Part shown: in pieces, positions 1 to 9,645 of the stretch
Position numbering within the stretch: position 1 is the first letter of the stretch
How the letters are laid out: every line of letters starts with the position of its first letter
Assembly (NCBI GenBank): GCA_902459845.2
Contig: CABPSV020000088.1
Span: 3,412 to 31,702 of the forward strand
DNA length: 28,291 nucleotides
Direction: 5' to 3'
Source: Hepatocystis sp. ex Piliocolobus tephrosceles
Lineage: Eukaryota > Apicomplexa > Aconoidasida > Haemosporida > Plasmodiidae
Made by a program: the position numbers and the translations under genes
Notes under the pieces: generated by a model
Seen by the model: the letters and a program-made list of their open reading frames with translations, nothing else
The model's database searches: none
What the model was told of the DNA's origin: nothing

Positions 1-134
1 TAGCTTGATTTAGTTTGGTTTAGTTTGGTTTAGTTTGGTTTAGTTTGGTTTAGTTTGGTTTAGTTTGATTTAGTTTGGTTTAGTTTGGTTTAGTTTGGTT
101 TAGTTTGGTTTAGTTTGGTTTAGTTTGGTTTAGT
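1..134. repeat. 10-bp tandem repeat (TAGTTTGGTT)n
   Basis: About 13 nearly perfect copies of TAGTTTGGTT run from the window edge to about 134, with two copies carrying GATT instead of GGTT near positions 7 and 67. The array is truncated by the window start. It then passes into GTTCGTTTGTTT-like sequence. It is not a Plasmodium telomere repeat (TTYAGGG), and I assign no function. Confidence 0.9.
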
Positions 135-1103
135 TCGTTCGTTTGTTTGTTTATTCGTTTGTTTGTCCTTTCGTTTGCTTGTTTTTGTTTTTTTATAAAA
201 CATATTCTTTCACGAATGGGGTATCTTTTAATAGTTTATGTTTATGTTACAAAATTCTACTTTATACAATAAGTGCTTATATATACATAACAAAAATATA
301 TTTATACGTACACAATATATATATATATATGTATATGTATATACGTGTATATTTTTAGGACATATTTTTGAATAACAAAAATCACGAGACACTTATATGT
401 ATGACTTTAATAAAACACATATATATGTATATTTATGTATTTTTTAACGAAAAAAAATAAGTAATCATAAAATACAAAAAAAAAAAAAAAATAAAAATAA
501 AAAAAAAAAATAAATAAAATAATATGTATATATATATATATGCATTATGTATCATTTAAAATAAAAAACATAATTAAATTTTTAAGGATAAAAAAAAAAA
601 ATATTTTTTTTTTTTTTTTGTTGTAACTAAGAGAAAAAAATAAAATAAAATAAATTACTTGTAAATTAAAAATAATTTTTTTATAAATGAAAAGCTACAC
701 TGAAAAGAACTGTTGTTTTAAAAACAAGTTTAGAATTCAATATAAAATAAAAAACATCATATTATTTTTAACATAACAAATGTATACTGTTGAAATACTT
801 AGTTGAAATAAATCAAGATACAAATAGTAAAAAAATAAAACAAATTTAAAACAGTAACTAAATTGCATTAAAAAAAAAAAAAAAAACATAATTATCTTTA
901 ATTTAAATAAAAATATAATAAAAGGAATACACGGATAAATTAGTAGTGGATACATGAATCAATTGATAATGTATTTATGTATAAATAAAAAAGAAATAAA
1001 ATAAAATAAAAAAAAGCGGTTAAATATTTATAAAAAATATAAACAAAACTTAAAGGGCTATACAAAATTACAATCAATTAATTATAAATAATTGTGGTTT
1101 TTT

Positions 1104-1255
1104 ACTACTTTTTTATTTTTTTACTATTTTACTTTTTTACTATTTTACTATTTTACTTTTTTACTATTTTACTATTTTACTTTTTTACTATTTTACTATT
1201 TTACTTTTTTACTATTTTACTATTTTACTTTTTTACTATTTTATTTTTTTACTAT
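1104..1255. repeat. 24-bp minisatellite, T/A/C-rich
   Basis: The unit TTTTTTACTATTTTACTATTTTAC is repeated about six times, with decay at the 3' end into T-rich sequence. Because the period is divisible by three it creates artificial Phe/Leu/Tyr-rich open frames that should not be read as genes. Confidence 0.85.
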
Positions 1256-2639
1256 TTTATTTTTTTTAATTTTTTTTTTTTTTTTTTTTGTTGACACATT
1301 GCTTTTGAGAATGTAAATTGTTCAACATCTTTTTATGTTAAGCTCTCGTTGGTTCTTGTACCTGTACTGTATTTACTCTTGCAATTGTTTTCGCATTTAT
1401 TTTTCTATCTGTTGTATTTTTACACTTGTATATTGTACTCACTTATATTATATATCTACATCATTTAAATATAAGCAGGTATGTATTTGGTCAAATTAAT
1501 GCATGTACAAATGAATAAAAATATTTTCTAGCTATTATTTTTTCGATAAGTGTTTATCAAAAACAAATGTATATACGTACATATATATATGTACATAAAT
1601 CTAGCGAGGGGGGAATAATATATGTATATAAATGTAGAGAGGAGGGAATAATATATACAATAATAATTCAAAAAAAAAAAAAAAAAAAAAATGCTTTGTA
1701 GAAAGATTTTTTTATTTGTTACACTTCCACTAGGTAGATTAAAAAGAATTTATATATGTAGATTAATACGAAATGTGTATCTATTATGAATTTAAAAAAG
1801 TATCTAGTGCATATATAATAAATAAGCATATAAAAATAGTTATTTCATATTTGTTTTATTTTTGTGGAAAAAAAAAAAAAAAAGATGAAAAAATCAAAAA
1901 AATCAGAAATAAAAAAAATTGAAATAATTTCCTTTTTTTCTCATTTTTTTCTTTATTCATTCATTCATTTTTTTTTTTTTTTTTTTTTTTTTACATGTCG
2001 CAAATTTAACATTTTAGTTAATTCGTATCTCGACAAATAATCTTTTGAATGAGATCATCACATTTCCTATAAAAAAAAAAAAAAAAATTAAAAAAGTTCT
2101 TAATTCGATTTTGTACGCACTAAATGTACGTAACGTTTTTTATTACAATTTTTCATTTTTATTTCTTTTCTTTTTCTTTTGTTTTTTTTTTTTTTTTCTT
2201 TTCATTTTTTTCCTTTTTTTTTAATAATTATAAACTTATTTTTGTACGAAATCAAATTTAATACAGTAGACTAGGTGAGAGAAAAATACATTTCTTATTA
2301 TTGCTTTAATAATTTAAATATAAAAATACACAAGAAAAAATATATTATGTATATATGCAAAATGTGTTTATTTCTAGAAGAAAAATACAAATTTCGTTTA
2401 AAAAAAAAAAAATAAAAGAGAAAAAAAAAGAACAAATAAACTTATGCATTCTACATGAATGAAGCATATATTTTGTAATATGTTGTACATGCATATGTAG
2501 AATTTCTCACAGGCTTATATATTTATTTTTTGTGAAAAAAAAAAAAAAAAATATATATTTCTAAACCGTTTAATATGTGATAAAATAGTTCACCAATATT
2601 TTCCGAAAGTTATAATATTACCAAGTACTAAGAACTTTA

Positions 2640-2780
2640 TCTTTTTTTATCTTTTTTATCTTTTTTTATCTTTTTTTATCTTATTTATCTTTTTTTATCT
2701 TTTTTTATCTTTTTTTATCTTTTTTTTATCTTTTTTTATCTTTTTTTACCTTTTTTTATCTTTTTTATCTTTTTTTATCC
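2640..2780. repeat. 10-11 bp CTTTTTTTAT array before DMT1 start
   Basis: About 13 imperfect units of CTTTTTTTAT (10-11 bp, varying in T number) end about 60 bp before the DMT1 ATG. A pyrimidine-rich array at this distance would lie in the promoter or 5' UTR. No function can be assigned from sequence. Confidence 0.85.
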
Positions 2781-2838
2781 TTTTTTTTTTTCTTTTTTTT
2801 TCTTTTATATATTATTGAATTATGTCTAATATAAGATA

Positions 2839-4311
2839 ATGAATTTTTTAAATTTTGATAAACTTACTACACAAAATGGGGCAAATGGACAAAATGAAGG
2901 GCAAATCAACATGTTAATGGTATACGTAAATTCAATTCTTTTATTTTCAATGTTTTTATATGGCCTAAATTATGTTCTGATGAAATATTATATTATGATA
3001 AATGGATCTGTATATGTTTTTATAATTTTAAGAACCTTTCTTACTATTCCTCTTTTAATTTACTTATACTTATCAAAAAAATCAGAACCGAAAAAAGAAA
3101 AACTATTGAATGATACGAATAATATATATGCAGATGAAAAAAACCACAACAAAAAGTCGTTCACATTTTTTACAAGCAAAGAAAATGTACCAACTCGAAC
3201 TGAAAATGATTATAATAATATAGAAAAAGAAAAAAAAAACAATGATGCAGTGAGTGATAAAAATAAAAACAGGAATAAAAATAAAAATAGTGATAAAAAT
3301 AAAAATAGTGATAAAAATAAAAACTGTGATAAAAATAAAAACTGTGATAAAAATAAAAACTGTAATAAAAATAGTTGTAACAGTTCTAGTAAAGAGAATA
3401 ATAACGAAACACAAAAAAAATGTATCCATAACACATATGATAAAACAGAAAACGAAAAATGTGATAGTTATTATGTTTTACTTGATGATAGTTGTAATAC
3501 TGAGAGAAATAGTAAAAATAGTACTAAAAGTGTAAAAAATAAAAGTATTAATTTTTTTAAAAGATTATTTGACAATAGTGAAAAATTAATACCCAAAATA
3601 GCTTATATTCCAATTCTTATATTATCGGTTACAGGAGCATTCAGACAAGTGATTGTTATTTTTGCATTGCAATATACAGATTCTCATAATGTAGCTATAA
3701 TTCAACCAACAATACCAATATTTACTGCTCTATTATCATGCTATTTAAAAATTGAAAAATTAAATTATATAACAGGAAGTTCTATACTTTTATCTTTTTT
3801 AGGGTTAGCTATAACTTCTGAAATGTGGGATATAAATACCCTTGACATAGGTTTTTATATATTATTGGCAGTACCTATAACTAAAGGATTACAAGTAATA
3901 TATATTAATATTGCTACTAAATATGTTAATAATAATATTATACTTTTTTGCCAAGTTATAGTCTTATTTTTTATAACATTACCATTAGGTATTTTAGGAG
4001 AAATGTTCATTCAAAATAATTATAATTTTTTTAAAGAAATATATAATATAACATTAAGCCAGTTTTTATGTATTCTTTATTCTTCTGTTGCTATTATATT
4101 TGTATGTTGGAAAATTCAAATTATTGCGTTAAAACATTTAACACCTATTACTGTTTCGTTATATCAATCATTCCAACCATGTTTTACTTTTATATTGGCT
4201 AGCCTTTTTCTTAATGAACAAATAAAATATAATAAATATATAGGGACAGTTCTTATTGTTATATCTTTGATTATGTATCAGTATGGTTGTAAAAAGTATG
4301 GCACCGCTTAG
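2839..4311 (+). CDS. DMT1: Drug/metabolite transporter (EamA/DMT superfamily), probable DMT1
   Basis: This 490-residue polytopic membrane protein is encoded in one exon. Two hydrophobic helices (about 26-48 and 57-79) are followed by a long hydrophilic Asn/Lys/Asp insert (80-248) containing DKNKNS/C repeats, then about eight more helices to the C-terminus. The two halves match the duplicated EamA layout. The first repeat contains the QYTDSHNVAIIQPTIPIFTA segment and the second contains TPITVSLYQSFQPCFTFILA followed by a helix with NEQIKYNKYIG. DMT proteins move small metabolites or drugs across membranes, and the Plasmodium chloroquine-resistance transporter is a distant relative. The DMT1 name rests on remembered gene order next to phosphoglycolate phosphatase; the substrate and membrane are unknown. 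The large insert after helix 2 is parasite-type low complexity and is probably a loop. Family assignment is secure, the paralogue name less so. Confidence 0.85.
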   Translation: MNFLNFDKLTTQNGANGQNEGQINMLMVYVNSILLFSMFLYGLNYVLMKYYIMINGSVYVFIILRTFLTIPLLIYLYLSKKSEPKKEKLLNDTNNIYADEKNHNKKSFTFFTSKENVPTRTENDYNNIEKEKKNNDAVSDKNKNRNKNKNSDKNKNSDKNKNCDKNKNCDKNKNCNKNSCNSSSKENNNETQKKCIHNTYDKTENEKCDSYYVLLDDSCNTERNSKNSTKSVKNKSINFFKRLFDNSEKLIPKIAYIPILILSVTGAFRQVIVIFALQYTDSHNVAIIQPTIPIFTALLSCYLKIEKLNYITGSSILLSFLGLAITSEMWDINTLDIGFYILLAVPITKGLQVIYINIATKYVNNNIILFCQVIVLFFITLPLGILGEMFIQNNYNFFKEIYNITLSQFLCILYSSVAIIFVCWKIQIIALKHLTPITVSLYQSFQPCFTFILASLFLNEQIKYNKYIGTVLIVISLIMYQYGCKKYGTA

Positions 4312-4369
4312 TTACATACAAGGAGTTTATTTTTTCTTTTTTGACACCGCTTAATTACTTACAAGAAGT
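4302..4369 (+). repeat. 25-bp duplication spanning the DMT1 stop codon
   Basis: The segment CACCGCTTAGTTACATACAA and its next five bases (4302-4326) contain the last DMT1 codons and the stop. A copy with 22 of 25 matches lies at 4345-4369, 43 bp downstream. Both copies keep an in-phase TTA[G/A]TTAC core, so the second is a decayed duplicate of the gene end in the 3' UTR. Confidence 0.8.
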
Positions 4370-4370
4370 A

Positions 4371-4404
<34 letters not shown>

Positions 4405-4545
4405 TAACGCATTTGTACATATAACGCATGTGCAGCATATGCATATACAAAAAAAAAAAAAAAAAAAAAAAAAATGTGGCATTATGTGCGTTTTCAAATT
4501 TGATGGACAGCTTCAACAAAAATTGACATAACGCTAAATGATTGC

Positions 4546-4596
<51 letters not shown>

Positions 4597-5296
4597 CATA
4601 TATATGTGTACGCGTGTGTATGTGTACATATATATATATATATATACATAGAGATAAAACGTATCAGTTCTATTTGAATGATTCACGTTTTCATTTTTCT
4701 TTTTTTTTAAAATACCGTTACGTTTATTATTAAAAATCGTTAAAATTATTATTGTTAAACATAGAATGTTTCTAAAAAAAAATTTATTATTTTTACTTTT
4801 TTTTTTTTAATATATAATTGTTTATGTTTACATATTTCACTCAATATTCATTATAAATGATTGATGAATTTGTAATCCTTTTTATAATTTACAAAAAATT
4901 GTAGACAGTGTTATAAAAAAAAAAATATAATAAAATAATAACTTATGCATTTTTTTAAAAACTAAGCATACTCTTTGCTTATTATTTTGTTTTGTTTTTT
5001 TTCTTTTCATTATTATTATTATTATAAAATTAAAAAAAAATAACAACAAAGTGGCACAAAAATGTAATAAGCAACACAGTGTAAAAATGTTACAAAAACT
5101 AACGTGGTGCAGAAATGTTATAAAAAAAAAGAGGATTTAACAAATTCTTTAATAGTAGAGTGACAAATATATATGCGTATATTTTTTTATTTTTTTTTAT
5201 TATTTTTTTTTTATTATTTTTTTTTTATTATTTTTTTTTTATTATTTTTTTTTTACTATTTTTTTTTTACTATTTTTTTTGTTTTTTTAAGAAAAA
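4370..5296. other. Convergent intergenic region DMT1 / BolA-like gene
   Basis: This is the shared 3' region of two converging genes. It has long T and A homopolymers, a (TA)n block at 4547-4590 and a TTATTTTTTTTT array at 5180-5280. One stretch, 5041-5140, is less AT-biased and open on the plus strand up to a TAA at 5138; it contains a degenerate internal repeat around TGTTACAAAAA/TGTTATAAAAA. No supported gene. Confidence 0.6.
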
Positions 5297-5656
5297 CTAC
5301 TTCTCTAAATTCCATCTCCAACGTACGTGTTTTTTCATTTTATTAAACCTTGATGGTGGTTGACAGTGTAACTTTACTCTTCCAGCTAAATTAATTTCGG
5401 TCATCAGTTTTTCCACCATTAAATTCATATCTTTATAACTTTTGTTTTCAAATAAAGGAGAACATAAAATTCCATAGAAGTGCATATCATGCACATGATG
5501 TCCCATTGTATAATCTTGTTTAATATGGAAACATATTGGTTTTAACTTTTCATATATTACCTTTTTAATATTTACTAAATTTGGACAATCTGGAGAAGCA
5601 AATTTATGGGCATAGCGTTTATTAATTAAATAAAAATTGTATATTTTGGTATTCAT
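5297..5656 (-). CDS. Small BolA-like protein, possibly mitochondrial
   Basis: The reading frame encodes 119 residues in a single exon starting at ATG 5656; no acceptor AG lies just upstream, so this start is likely. The N-terminus (MNTKIYNFYLINKRYAHKF) is basic and free of acidic residues, as in mitochondrial targeting peptides. Residues about 28-105 resemble the BolA fold in outline: an IKKVIYEKL helix, a strand with HxxHDMHFYGILCSPLF, FENKS in place of the usual FEGKS, then a helix and VKLHCQPPSRF in place of HALSI..TP. BolA proteins bind monothiol glutaredoxins and work in iron-sulfur cluster handling. The classic RHR helix motif is missing (DMN here), and the Arg/Trp-rich tail (VRWRWNLEK) is unusual and could suit a ribosome-associated protein. 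The frame looks like a real gene; the BolA assignment is tentative. Confidence 0.6.
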   Translation of the reverse strand: MNTKIYNFYLINKRYAHKFASPDCPNLVNIKKVIYEKLKPICFHIKQDYTMGHHVHDMHFYGILCSPLFENKSYKDMNLMVEKLMTEINLAGRVKLHCQPPSRFNKMKKHVRWRWNLEK

Positions 5657-5831
5657 AGTTCAAAAAAAAAAATTTTTATATCATATCACAGTTGGTTTGT
5701 TCGTTAACAAAGCTTGTACACTTGAAATATTTCTTTTTTTTTTTTTTTTCCATTTGAGTAAAAAAAAAAATATTCAAAAAAAAAAAATAAATAGGTACAT
5801 ATATTTTATGTGTATATCTATATGGATATAC

Positions 5832-6277
5832 TTAAGTACCCATTCCCTTTATTTTTGGTAATTTTACTATTTCCTTTTCTACTGGAGCAGAAACCTCTGT
5901 TCTCTATTACAAATGTTTAACGTAAGAAAAAAAAAAAAAAAAATAAGCAAAATAAAAAATTAGAACTTTTTTTTTTGTAGCTTAGTTTTTTTTGTAGCTC
6001 AGTTTTTTTTGTAGCTTAGTTTTTTTTGTAGTTTAGTTTTTTTTGTAGCTCAGTTTTTTTTGTAGCTTAGTTTTTTTTGTAGTTTAGTTTTTTTTTTTTT
6101 TTTTTTTTTAAATATGGATATAAATATACAATATATATGTCCGCTTATTTTTATTTTTTTGCGCATCACTTTTTTTATATAACATATCCATTATGACATT
6201 ATGCGTCTATAATAGTACCTTTTATTTTCCATATTAAAAAAAAAGAAAAAAAAAATTCAAGTAAAATAATAGTTTTT

Positions 6278-6311
<34 letters not shown>

Positions 6312-6751
6312 CAGCTAGCTACAACTGTTTAGCTTACGTAATAATTTTATTTTATATTATGTAAAAAAAAAAAAAAAAAATTTAAAATACTCATTAAAGC
6401 GGTTTATTAAAAATGTGAAGTTGTAAGTAGTTTTTTTTTTTTTTTTATGCTGATAAAGAAAGCGGGTATTAAGTGGCATAAACAAAATGAAGAACTAAAT
6501 TCGTATACGAATGATCAAACAATTGAATGAAAGTGCAAGTATAAAATAAGCAATTTACTACTACATGAATTATACAAATTAAAAATGCTATATAAAACAA
6601 TAACAATAAAAAATTATACCGAATAATTATAACTTAAATCACGTGATAGTGGTTTTGTTCTTAATAAAATACGATTATGAAGATAAAATAAAATGTGCTC
6701 ATATAGTTTATGCCTTGCAGTTTACTTAAATTGCAAAACACGAAATAACAA

Positions 6752-6825
<74 letters not shown>

Positions 6826-6921
6826 GTAATACTTAAAAAAGAGTGAACGCATATATATATAACACAAAATCCCATGAGTGTGATTTAATTTTATAACAAA
6901 TCGATATTTTCCATATGACAA
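5832..6921 (-). CDS. Probable three-exon small gene, unknown function
   Basis: Proposed exons on the minus strand are 6921-6866, 6713-6620 and 5903-5832, giving 73 residues. Exon 1 reads MSYGKYRFVIKLNHTHGI and ends in phase 2 before a GTGTTA donor. Exon 2 begins after an AAG acceptor with the matching single base and reads HKLYEHILFYLHNRILLRTK onward to a GTATAA donor in phase 0. Exon 3 follows AATAG, reads RTEVSAPVEKEIVKLPK and ends IKGMGT before TAA. All phases agree, each piece has raised G+C against its flanks, and exon 2 is full of stops in the plus-strand frames I checked. The protein is basic and has no membrane helix. I do not recognise it. Intron 2 would be 716 bp and contains a 17-bp repeat array, so another exon may lie within it. 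Exon 2 is the most secure part. Confidence 0.45.
5977..6095. repeat. 17-bp tandem repeat GTAGCTTAGTTTTTTTT
   Basis: Seven units of GTAGCTTAG plus T8 occur, with C/T swaps giving GTAGCTCAG and GTAGTTTAG variants. The higher-order order of variants (cttag, ctcag, cttag, tttag, ctcag, cttag, tttag) suggests that a four-unit block has been partly duplicated. If the minus-strand gene at 5832-6921 is real, the array lies in its second intron. Confidence 0.85.
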
Positions 6922-7037
6922 ATAAAGAAGAAACTTAAAAATGTAATAAAAAAAAAAAAAAAAAAAAAATTTACAGATTGTTTTTTTTTTTTTTTTTTTA
7001 AAAATATGTGCAAAAAATGTTCATATTATGAAAGCAC

Positions 7038-7067
<30 letters not shown>

Positions 7068-7069
<2 letters not shown>

Positions 7070-9503
7070 AATAAGTTTTGGCTTTCCTGTTTGCTGTTTT
7101 TCTCAATTCAGTGTTAAGTATTTTTTTACGCATAACTATTCTTTTAGGAGTAACCTCGATCTCTTCATCGTCTTGAATAAATGAAAGAGCATATTCAATA
7201 GTTATTTGTTTATGGTTGATTCTAATTGTTTCTTCATGACCTTTATTTCTTAAGTGTTGTACAGGTTTGACTTTTACAGCATTCATTTCAATGTCATTAG
7301 CCAAAAAATGTTCACCAATAATCATCCCTTCATAAGCTGGAAAATTTTCATTAACAAATAAATTACCTTTTAATTGAATTGGATCTAATGAAAAAGAAGT
7401 TGTAACACCATTAGATGAAGATATAATAACACCATTTCTATCACTTTTATAACCTGTTTGTTTTTTTCTATATTCTTTTAATTCTGAATTAATAATAGCT
7501 GTACCTTTACTTATATCACGTAAGTAAGATCTCATTCCAAAAAAATTTTTAGATGGACATATACATTTAATAAAAGTATTATCTGTATCATTTACAATGT
7601 CTAAAATTTCTGCTTTTCTTGCATTTAATTTTTCAATTACATTTGAACTTATTAAAGAAGGTATAGTAATATGAAATTCTTCTACAGGTTCTAATAAATT
7701 TCCTTGTTTATCTTTTGTATATATAACATTGGGTGATGATATAGTCATTTCATAACCTTCTCTTCTCAATTTTTCAACTAGTATACCTAATTGTAATTCT
7801 CCCCTACCTTTTACTTCATAACTATCTTTTTTTTCAGATTCTGTTATTTCAATAGCGACATTAATAGCTGCTTCTTTTTTTAATCTATTTCCTATCGAAG
7901 ATAAAGTAATATGTTTCCCATCTTTTCCAGTTAATGGACTTGTATTCTGTGATATTTTTAAACATAAAACAGGAGGATCTATAGGACGAGCTTTTATACT
8001 TAATACATTTTCTTTTGTTGTCATAGTATCATTAACTGATGGTGTTATACCTTTAGCTACTGATAAATTTACTATATCACCAGCACTAGCATAATTTACA
8101 TTTTCCATTTTTCTTCCTTTCATATAAAATATATTTTTTATTACACAAGTTCCTTTTATTTTATTCTTATCGTTTTTTACAATTATAGTATCTCCTTTTT
8201 TTATAACACCACTGTATATCTTCCCTGTAACTGTCACACCTACTCCTTCTTGGTGATCTATAAGACTGACTAGCAAACTGAATGGTTCGTTACGAATAGT
8301 GTTAACAATTAGTTCGTTTCGTTCTGTTTGGTTCACTTCGGTTTGGTTCACTTCGGTTTGGTTCACTTCAGTTTGGTTCACTTCAGTTTTGTTCGGTGTG
8401 ATAGTTCCTGATATACTAGATCCTGATGTACTAGCTCCAGGTTTATCCTCATTAGAACCCATCCTATCAGGTACAGTGTTCTGACATGTTCCTAACGAAA
8501 CTAGAGGTGAATCAAAGTAATCAATAATTTTTTTAAATAAAGTTAAAACATTATTATGTTTACATTTATTTTCTTTTGCTTCATCAAAATTATCAGTACA
8601 CCAACCATTTTTTGCTGATGCATAAATAATTGGATAATTCATTAATTCATCAGGAGCATTTAAATCAACAAATAAATCAAATATTTCATTTTCTATTTCT
8701 TCTTTTTTTTTAATATTACTAGGTTTATCAAATTTGTTCATAATAACTATAATTTTACATTTAGGATTTAAAAGAGATTTTTTTAAAACAAATTTTGTTT
8801 GATTTTTTGGTCCTTCTACTACATCAATAATTAAACAAACACCATCAATTAAATTTAAAACTCGTTCAACTTCACCTCCGAAATCTGAATGTCCAGGTGT
8901 ATCCACAATATTAAAAAAATAGTTATTATATTTTATTCTTGTAACTTTCGACATAATAGTTATGCCTCTTTCTCTTTCTAAATCATTATGATCCATTATT
9001 CTTTCACTATTATTGGTTTCTTCTCCACCTTGTCTTAACAATTTATCAACCAATGTTGTTTTCCCATGATCAACATGTGCAATGATAGCAACATTTCTTA
9101 TTCGTTCAGGATGTATAATATCTAATTTCTTGTTTGTTGAAAAAAGCTTTTTTTTTTGTGATAAAATATTTTCTGTTTTGGTTTTCGTTGGGTGTACAAC
9201 CAACTGTTGTTGTAAGGTATTTTTTTTTATAATATTACATTGTATGGAGTTATTACTTTTTTTATATTTTACACAGTTTTGGTTTAATAAAATATTGTAA
9301 TTTTTTTTTTTTATACCAAAACTGGTTTTATGCCCATTTAAATTATTTTTAATAATATTACTATAAATTGCAAAACCTTGCCTGTTCATTTTTATACTTT
9401 CTACATTAACGGCAATATCTTGTTTTATGATCAGTTTAGCAGTGCAAGTTTTGTAATTTTTTAAAAAGGTATTCATTATTTTTTTTTTCGTACAAGCGTG
9501 CAT
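7068..9503 (-). CDS. TypA/BipA ribosome-binding translational GTPase, probably organellar
   Basis: An 811-residue translational GTPase of the TypA/BipA family. G motifs are all present: G1 AHVDHGKT (142-149), G2 in ERGITI (178-183), G3 DTPGH (201-205), G4 NKFD (256-259) and G5 SAK (296-298). Domain 2, the EF-G-like domains III and V and the BipA-type C-terminal region follow. Bacterial BipA is about 600 residues and acts in large-subunit assembly and stress growth. The extra length here has two sources: a roughly 130-residue basic Asn/Lys leader without GTPase similarity, likely an organelle-targeting region, and a low-complexity insert (about 335-400) with four TEVNQ repeats. The start could instead be Met10 ([11 protein letters not shown]). 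Bacterial ancestry plus a leader argues for apicoplast or mitochondrial ribosomes; which one is inference. A T-tract of over 40 bases lies upstream of the start. Confidence 0.92.
8328..8387 (-). repeat. In-frame 15-bp repeat coding TEVNQ
   Basis: Four copies of a 15-bp unit (plus-strand GGTTCACTTCGGTTT, two with A for G) encode TEVNQ inside the TypA gene between the G domain and domain 2. The units are nearly identical at the DNA level, so the expansion is recent. They also create a spurious plus-strand open frame. Confidence 0.9.
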
Positions 9504-9553
9504 TATATTTTTTGTGTCAATTTTACGTTACTTTACCCTATTTTACCCTACTC

Positions 9554-9608
<55 letters not shown>

Positions 9609-9614
9609 GTTTCT

Positions 9615-9645
<31 letters not shown>

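Larger units (their letters stand above)
135..2838. other. Long AT-rich intergenic region upstream of DMT1
   Basis: No convincing complete gene is visible. The region holds homopolymer A/T tracts, a 24-bp minisatellite (1104-1255) and a 10-11 bp CTTTTTTTAT array (2640-2780) just before the transporter start. Two stretches have clearly more G+C than their surroundings. Positions 1300-1500 are open on both strands. Positions 2018-2156 look like a terminal exon and an ATG-containing exon on the minus strand. Both are discussed as findings. The rest presumably contains the DMT1 promoter and 5' UTR. Confidence 0.6.

Noticed and set aside
1..134. Telomere or subtelomeric repeat
   Set aside because: The unit TAGTTTGGTT does not fit the Plasmodium telomere repeat TTYAGGG, has a fixed 10-bp period and lies beside conserved core-chromosome genes.
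1092..1316. Plus-strand Phe/Leu/Tyr-rich open frames
   Set aside because: They arise wholly from the 24-bp minisatellite and poly(T).
3103..3535. Overlapping frames inside the DMT1 insert on both strands
   Set aside because: The AAAAATAAAAA-type coding repeat keeps all frames open; the transporter frame alone spans the region with membrane helices on both sides.
5820..5915. Plus-strand hydrophobic frame MDILKYPFPLFLVILLFPFL
   Set aside because: It lies antisense to the proposed last exon of the minus-strand gene, which has the purine-rich coding bias, a phase match and a stop; the plus frame stops just before its only good donor.
6111..6185. Plus-strand short hydrophobic frame MDINIQYICPLIFIFLR
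   Set aside because: It is a chance frame in T-rich DNA inside the proposed minus-strand intron, without linked exons in phase.
6447..6530. Plus-strand frame MLIKKAGIKWHKQNEELNSY and following
   Set aside because: Protein-like, but it overlaps the proposed minus-strand intron and could be joined to upstream pieces only through a pyrimidine-poor acceptor and a run of Phe from poly(T); kept only as a note.
8299..8484. Plus-strand frame with VWFTS repeats
   Set aside because: It is the antisense of the TEVNQ repeat in TypA.
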